This document shows positions 58,017 through 64,000 of a stretch of 64,000 nt of DNA, in pieces (the first letter of the stretch is position 1; the number at the start of each line of letters is the position of its first letter). The DNA lies in NCBI GenBank assembly GCA_021399445.1, contig JAJTUQ010000003.1, positions 7,130,001-7,194,000 on the forward strand. Reading direction: 5' to 3'. A program made the position numbers and the translations under genes. The notes beneath the pieces were generated by a model that ran no database searches, was not told the origin of the DNA, and saw only the letters and a list, made by a program, of their open reading frames with translations. Source of the DNA: Xylogone sp. PMI_703. Taxonomy: Eukaryota; Ascomycota; Leotiomycetes.

Positions 58017-59581
58017 ATGCGTTTTCAAATCGCAGCAGCAGTTGCCCTTGCTTCTACTCTCTCGATTGCAGCTCCTACTTCCCCATTCGAACCGCTTGAG
58101 CAATTATGGGAGGACATATGGGGACTGTTCGGACATAGAGCTCCTCCACCTCATACCAGCCCAAGACCTCCGGTATCATGTCATCCGAAACATCCCTGGT
58201 TCCCTTTCCCATTCCCTCCACCACGGCACAAAGTCTGCTATGTGAGTAGTCACAAGAATGGAAAAGATGACTCCGCATATGTTCTCCAGGCACTTCATAA
58301 GTGCAATAATGGAGGCCATGTTGTATTCCAGGAAGGAATCAAGTACACAATTGGCAAAGCATTGGATTTGACATTCCTTGAACACATTGATATTGGTAAG
58401 GGCTGAAATAGTCGACATTCACAAACTGGAGACACTTTGTATTTCTAACTTGGGCATCAGATATCCAAGGAATGATTCAATTCACGAACGATACCGATTA
58501 CTGGCAAGCCAACTCTTTCCGGTTCATCTTCCAAAATGTTACATCTTTCTTCAAGCTCGGAGGAAACGATGTTAACATTTATGGAGGTGGGACCATTGAT
58601 GGCAACGGCCAGACCTGGTATGATCTCTATGCCGCAGATATCTATACCTTGCGACCCGTCTTAATAGGTATTGATGGTCTCAAGAACTCTGTGATCAGTG
58701 ACTTGGACCTGCGGTATTCGCCTCAGTACTACCACTTTGTTGCAAATGCTACAAATGTAGTCTTCAACAATATCAATATTGCAGGTGCAAGTACCAGCAA
58801 GAATACCGCGAAGAATACCGACGGTTGGGATACTTACCGCAGCACGGGTGTTGTCATCCAAAATTCTGTTGTCAATAACGGAGATGGTAAGTAGATATGT
58901 AGCTTTATTTTCAGATTTATTTTAGGGTTAGTAACTAATTATCATAGATTGTGTCTCTTTCAAGCCAAATAGCACAAACATCTTAGTCCAAAACATGTGG
59001 TGCAACGGCTCTCATGGAATTTCTGTTGGCTCTTTAGGTCAGTACGTAGGCGAGTTTGATATCGTGGAGAATGTCTACGTTTACAACGTATCGATGCACA
59101 ATACCACTGTAAGTTAAGCTGTTGTATGTGTAGAATTTATTGACTAAAACTGTCCTAGGACGGAGCACGTATTAAGGTCTGGCCCAACACTCCTTCCGCA
59201 CTATCTGGCGATCTTCAAGGAGGTGGTGGCTCAGGGAGAGTTCAAAATATTACCTACGATACCATGGTCATCGATAACGTCGATTATGCCATTGAAGTAG
59301 ATCAATGCTACGGCCAATCCAACCTCACACTCTGTCTCCAATATCCGTCGCCACTTACGATCACCGACATTGTGTTCAGGAACTTCCAAGGGAAAACCTC
59401 CAAGAAATACTCTCCCGAGACAAGCACTTTCGCTTGTTCTAGTGACACGGTGTGCAATAATATTGTGGCCAGTAATATTGACGTTGTCAGCCCTGCCGGT
59501 GTCAATGAGGCTTACTGCCTGAATGTTGACGAATCGGCGCTGGATGTCACTTGCACGGATGTTTATAAGGGATTTAATTAA
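58017..59581 (+). CDS. GH28 exopolygalacturonase, secreted, four exons
   Basis: The exons are 58017-58395, 58461-58886, 58948-59108 and 59159-59581 (introns 65, 61 and 50 nt), giving 462 residues. A signal peptide covers residues 1-19 ([20 protein letters not shown]). A Pro-rich stretch ([10 protein letters not shown]) follows near residue 42, then a right-handed beta-helix. All four GH28 active-site segments are present: NTDGWD (245-250), GDDCVS (267-272, formed across the second intron), GSHGIS (His291) and RIKVW (326-330). NTDGWD and GSHGIS fit the exo-acting group, which releases galacturonic acid from pectin chain ends. Several N-x-S/T sites are visible. It is probably induced on plant material and would work together with sugar uptake. 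Confidence 0.95.
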
Positions 59582-60163
59582 TTGTAATGAATACTTGTGT
59601 TTGAGAATAATAATGTGCTATTTCAAAGTGAAAAGCAGCGTTATATTTCCTGAGAATCCAGTCTGATTTTACCATGCTGCGAATCCGATGTGTAAGTCAT
59701 CCATGCCTGATTACTTTGATTCTTGGGAAAGAGGTGATGAACTACTTCCACTGAAAGTATAAAATCATCACATAATAGAAAATATAATAGTAACATGACT
59801 TGTAATATCTACGGCCTCCTCTTTTGATCAACCAATGATGTCACGTGCACCCGTGTCCACGATGTACGATCAGCAAGGCTGACGAGCCGTTGCCTAGTTT
59901 ATTCTCGAATCCGCTCGAGCAACCAAAGAAGGAAATAATTTTTTTTTACGAATCTCCAATATCACATATATAAATTTAGTTACGTGTTGGATTAAAAAAT
60001 GCAGCTACAGAGGCCAACTATTTGCGTATGATAGAAGTACAAATCTCGTCAGCCTCGTGAGGTAACGCGAATTTCCTTGCCTCGCGTTGCGGGCTATTCA
60101 TGGAGCACAAATCGCTACATCAAGAATTTTGAGGCCCTACCTAATTACAGTCAAACCAGCACA
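59582..60163. other. Intergenic, XLF promoter side
   Basis: No supported gene. The frame upstream of 60164 is open to an ATG at 60077 (29 extra residues without family features), so the true start could lie there. Confidence 0.5.
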
Positions 60164-61960
60164 ATGGTTTCCTCAAAATCACCGCCTCATTGGCGCCATC
60201 TAAATGCGGGTTCCGCACAATCCAAGGGTGGTGATGCTCACCTACCGCCCTTTCTCATCAGCTCATCATTTACGCCTACATCCTATACAATCTACCTCAC
60301 AGACTTAACCCATATATGGAGCGAATCTCTAGACCGAAAAGCAATTATTGAAAGGAGTAGAGAAGAAGCTACGAGCATTGACCCTAGTGATAGCGATGAT
60401 CAACTAGAGATTTTCCTGCAAAAGATTAAACTTGGAGTGGATGGCGGGAAGGATTCGGCCTTGAATTTTGAGGTTCTGGATAATAGCCATGGAAAGGGTA
60501 AAAGCCGGAATGGTGTCCCGATTCTCAGGCTATATGTGACGGCCAAGTTACCGTCACCACTGAAGTCTTTGGAATGGCCCATTGATTTGAGTCCTGGGAG
60601 TAGAGTTATGTTCACAAGTCTCGTGACGTATCCACTACTAAAGGCGGAACGAGCAAAAATGAAGGAAGCTGAGAGCCTCTTGCAGAGAATCAAGGAGAAG
60701 GACCGTGTCATCCAGAAGTTGGTGGACAGTATTGAATCCAGGGGTGGTGACCTAGGTCTACTGTTCCCGCATGCAATAGGGAGAGGGGAGAGGAGAGTTA
60801 CCAGGAAAATGATTGAAAGCAGGGTTAAAGGAATGGGCTTGTTTGACTACGATGCTTGGAAGGAAGGAATTGATGGAGATGGAGAAGTCAGTGCACAGAA
60901 GTTGTTGGATGACGTGTTTGGCTTGGAGAAAGAATCCCGAGTTGAAATCTCAGAGGAAACGGATTTATTTGAGAAATCAGAGGATTGGTGGAAGAATACC
61001 AAGGGCGACAAGATAAGACTATCGAGGGGGGTTACTGAAGAGTCATCAGGATCAAATCTGGAGACTAGACCAGCTTTGAAATCCTCCGACTCGGCAACTA
61101 AAGACGAAGATGCATTTCAAGTTCAAGCTACTCCGCCAAGGTTAAGGAACACCCCAGAAAAGCCAAAGACGCAGCAAAATGTAATTGACGATTCTACCGA
61201 GGATGAAGACGATGATGGATTAGATGGTCCGACTCAACAGTCCGCTATCCCGGACAGTTTTCCTCAATCGCCTCCAAGGAGGGTAACACCCACACCCCCT
61301 CCCCAACAGCCCAAAGCTAAAGGAAAGAAATTAGGTGGTATTGGTTCTCGAAGGGAACCTCCACCTCCTAGGAAGTCTCCTTCACCGGCTCCTCTGCCTA
61401 AACCAACACAAGATGAAAGCACCACCGAAGAAGAAGAAGAGGAAGGAGTGGCTCTGCGTCCTAAATCACCTTCTCCTCCAAAGAAGAAGACACCGCCTCC
61501 AAAATCTCCGTCACCATCACCAAAAAGGAATCCTGAAACTCCCGTAAAGCAAACCAAACGCTCAACTCTGGGTAGAATAGGTGCCAAGAAGAAGGATCCA
61601 ACTCCTGAGCCTGAGCCTGAGCCTGAACAGGTACAGCCACGCCCAGAAGAAGAGACCGAAGGCGAACCAGATACACCAGCTAAAAAAACTCCAACACCAA
61701 AAAAGAAAACAAAGCTTGGTGCTATAGGTCGGAGACGAGGCGAAGAAGCAGGTAGTAGTAGCCAGAAGGTGCATGATGACGGTGATATGGAGGATGACGA
61801 GGATACCAGAGGGAGAAGGCGGACGAAGACGCCTGAAGTGAAAGAACCGACGCCACCTAGAGAGACATCTGAAGAAAGAGCTGACAGGAAACGTGAACAA
61901 CTGAAGAGAGAGCTCGAGCAGAAAGCGAAGGTGCCGGTGAAAAAGAAGAGGAAGTTCTAG
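60164..61960 (+). CDS. NEJ1: XRCC4-like factor (XLF/Nej1), non-homologous end joining
   Basis: A single open frame of 598 residues from ATG 60164. The N-terminal head matches XLF (PPHWRHLN, FLISSSFTPTSYTIYLTDLTHIWSESLDRKAI, then SIDPSDSDDQLEIFLQKI), followed by the coiled-coil stalk (LKAERAKMKEAESLLQRIKEKDRVIQKLV, about 165-195). From about residue 290 the protein is a long low-complexity tail with Pro/Lys/Ser and Glu runs, including a 6-bp repeat region coding EPEPEPEP at 61605-61628. The extreme C-terminus KKKRKF matches the basic Ku-binding end known in XLF/Nej1. It works with XRCC4/Lif1 and DNA ligase IV to bridge broken ends in the nucleus. The tail is longer than in human XLF, whose total length is about 300 residues. 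Confidence 0.93.
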   Translation: MVSSKSPPHWRHLNAGSAQSKGGDAHLPPFLISSSFTPTSYTIYLTDLTHIWSESLDRKAIIERSREEATSIDPSDSDDQLEIFLQKIKLGVDGGKDSALNFEVLDNSHGKGKSRNGVPILRLYVTAKLPSPLKSLEWPIDLSPGSRVMFTSLVTYPLLKAERAKMKEAESLLQRIKEKDRVIQKLVDSIESRGGDLGLLFPHAIGRGERRVTRKMIESRVKGMGLFDYDAWKEGIDGDGEVSAQKLLDDVFGLEKESRVEISEETDLFEKSEDWWKNTKGDKIRLSRGVTEESSGSNLETRPALKSSDSATKDEDAFQVQATPPRLRNTPEKPKTQQNVIDDSTEDEDDDGLDGPTQQSAIPDSFPQSPPRRVTPTPPPQQPKAKGKKLGGIGSRREPPPPRKSPSPAPLPKPTQDESTTEEEEEEGVALRPKSPSPPKKKTPPPKSPSPSPKRNPETPVKQTKRSTLGRIGAKKKDPTPEPEPEPEQVQPRPEEETEGEPDTPAKKTPTPKKKTKLGAIGRRRGEEAGSSSQKVHDDGDMEDDEDTRGRRRTKTPEVKEPTPPRETSEERADRKREQLKRELEQKAKVPVKKKRKF

Positions 61961-64000
61961 TGAAGGAAATCTTGCATGATATCGGATTTTCAAACGAGCG
62001 TTCAAGATACCTTGTTATGTATATGAAAAATATAGTCAGATTAAGTGGAACATAGACGACCTCAGATGTAGAATACACATGTTCATAATGCATGTTTTAT
62101 GTACCGTGCTGTCCATCAGACAAAAGGGAACCCAGTTCACTATTCATCAATGCAACAATTATACATATAGCACAGAGCCGTGTCCGGACATCCTTTCTAA
62201 TGCTGCTACTTTACAATGTTTGTGTTTTAAGAGTTCCTGACATCAGTGTTAACTTTGACTCCCTCTGCAACTTTCTTTAAATGGCCTCTTTTATTCCATA
62301 TCTTTAAACTTTGAGCTTCAGTGCGATCCCAGATGTCTTTATCTTTTTGTCGTAACTTTATCTAGCCCCATTTATTCTACAAGCAATAGTGTCGAAAGAA
62401 TTCAGAGGACAACTACAGCAATGTACTTCTTACTCTCTCGTAATTTCCGCTCAGCATACCATGTCGTATGTCTATTGTACTCCAAGCCAACAGGAAATCA
62501 AACATGTGTAAAAAGAACAGGCGATTGTTGAACCATGATGTTTTCATGAACTTCTTCGAACTTTTACTAGTTAACATAGGTATTTCACGAGATCGTTATA
62601 CAATCTTTCTTCGACTACAGTAATCTAAATACTAGGCAACACGATAGTACAAACATAAATTCACACTTTCATCATTGGATACAATCTAGATGGAAATCTT
62701 GAGCCTGATGTGTTATAGTTACGATTCGAAATAGCACTGATCATAGGTAACACCCCCTTATTTTCGAGACGTAGAGTCCCTACGAACTTGCCAGGTATAT
62801 CACTATAGATCGTTGCGTAGAATATGTGACTATAGAACATTATCTTTTCCTCCTTGATCTATATCGATGCGAAGTTGCACGAAACACACTAGTGAGACAA
62901 TATACCTTCAGATCTTTTGACCCCTTATTATCCATCGCAACACAAGAATTCAGATGCTAAGGAGACGACGGCGTTTCTATCCCTATTGGCTTTCTTCTAT
63001 GTCAGCGCCATCTATGCATCGAGCTTCTTCCTCGCACGCACCAAGCCTAGTATTATAGCCATCAACGACCTATTCTAAGGCGTAGCCCATATCATCCACT
63101 ACTCTCTCAAGGAGTCTATTCGAAGTAACATAAAAGCGTGGATGGCTGAAAGTCAACTCTAGCCTCCTACCTGTATTCCGGATTTGATACTTAATTCTAG
63201 GATCGGTGGCTAATATATTCGAGCTTTTCATCGATGAAAATTGGAACTTGAAGTAGATGTTAACGACGCGTAGTCCATGCAGGGAAGGCAGTTGATCACC
63301 TATTTCTGCGTATGGAACCGATTTGGTGTGGGCTTCTAGATCGTCCTAGATTGTATCTCAAAGTTAGGCATCGCTATGAAAGTATGGTGAATGGCATGAA
63401 CTAAAACTTATCAGGGATCGATAGCAAGTATCATTGTAAGATTTCGCTCAAGTAACTAGTGCATTGAGCTGGAATTTTCTTCTTCAACTAGCAAGATTTA
63501 TTGTAGATAATAAAGTATGAATAGGGACTTGTCGCGGTAAAAACAGTGATATGGGAAATTCATAACGACAGCATAAGGAAAATCTCAGGGAGTTCTCTAG
63601 TTGCATAGGTTGTCTGGGTGCACACATAAAAGATCAAAACACAATACGTCTCAGCTGAGTATCCTCTAAAGAAGTTATTAACCTGGATAGATGATCAAGG
63701 CCTGAGGATGAGTCTTCAGGGAAATGCCTATTAGAAGCCGTAATAAAGGCGGATACCGTACCTGATACTAATCCGTATTATTCACATCGAGACTACATCC
63801 AACAACGCTCTTGGCGCATGCGCAATTGATAACTATAGGAAGCCTCCACTTTGAAAGAACGGCCAACGGGCTGTGGTTCCGCCTCATTGAGATCAAAGCG
63901 GTCCGCCAGCCAAGCGCGGCACGGACAACGAGAAATATAACGGCCTTAAGGACTTCACTAGGGTTCCAACTTTATGCCGACTCGTGTGACGACGGGTAAA
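61961..64000. other. Gene-poor right end, no gene seen
   Basis: About 2 kb, AT-rich, with stop codons in all frames. The only frames over 60 codons (62092-62280, 63811-63999) have no motif. Nothing identifiable crosses the right edge. Confidence 0.5.

Noticed and set aside
61605..61628. Repeat in XLF as a separate satellite
   Set aside because: It is a short in-frame coding repeat (EP units) within the low-complexity tail, described with the gene.

Overview
The window looks like nuclear DNA of a filamentous ascomycete (Pezizomycotina). The evidence is short GT-AG introns of about 40-96 nt with CTAAC/CTAAT-type branch sites, a fungal initiator tRNA, and a typical gene set: Zn2Cys6 and forkhead regulators, SLX4, XLF/Nej1, a GH28 exopolygalacturonase and LicD-type and HNH_2 proteins. 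Some sequences resemble Leotiomycetes (Botrytis/Sclerotinia-like). That is recollection, not a search, so the class is uncertain.

Layout. 1-5.1 kb is gene-poor: an edge-truncated HNH-nuclease-like gene with its catalytic residues replaced, a clean array of eleven 16-bp repeats, a three-exon LicD gene, and two tRNAs (Thr-UGU and initiator Met). 6-35.4 kb is a compact housekeeping block: a small secreted protein, a hypothetical protein, RPS21, SLX4, a Tim17/22/23-like membrane protein, a small acidic protein, a Nudix hydrolase, a six-exon RRM-like protein, the KEOPS subunit CGI121, a Zn2Cys6 regulator, a retropepsin-like protein, kinesin-8, a mitochondrial Bax-inhibitor-type protein and MsrA. 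35.4-40.1 kb is a gene-poor accessory stretch with an HNH_2 remnant and a frameshifted Ty3/gypsy reverse-transcriptase relic. 40.1-61.9 kb holds widely spaced genes: an MFS sugar transporter, a protein with two cyclic-nucleotide-binding domains plus F-box and leucine-rich repeats, cactin, a forkhead factor, an exopolygalacturonase and XLF/Nej1. The last 2 kb show no gene.

Functional links. SLX4 and XLF act in DNA repair. RPS21, CGI121 and the tRNAs serve translation and tRNA modification. The sugar transporter and exopolygalacturonase fit plant-polymer use. The protein I find most interesting is the double-CNB/F-box/LRR protein, which could link cyclic nucleotide binding to an SCF ubiquitin ligase. 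Most multi-exon models were built by joining open frames at GT-AG sites with frame checked by hand; none is backed by transcripts.
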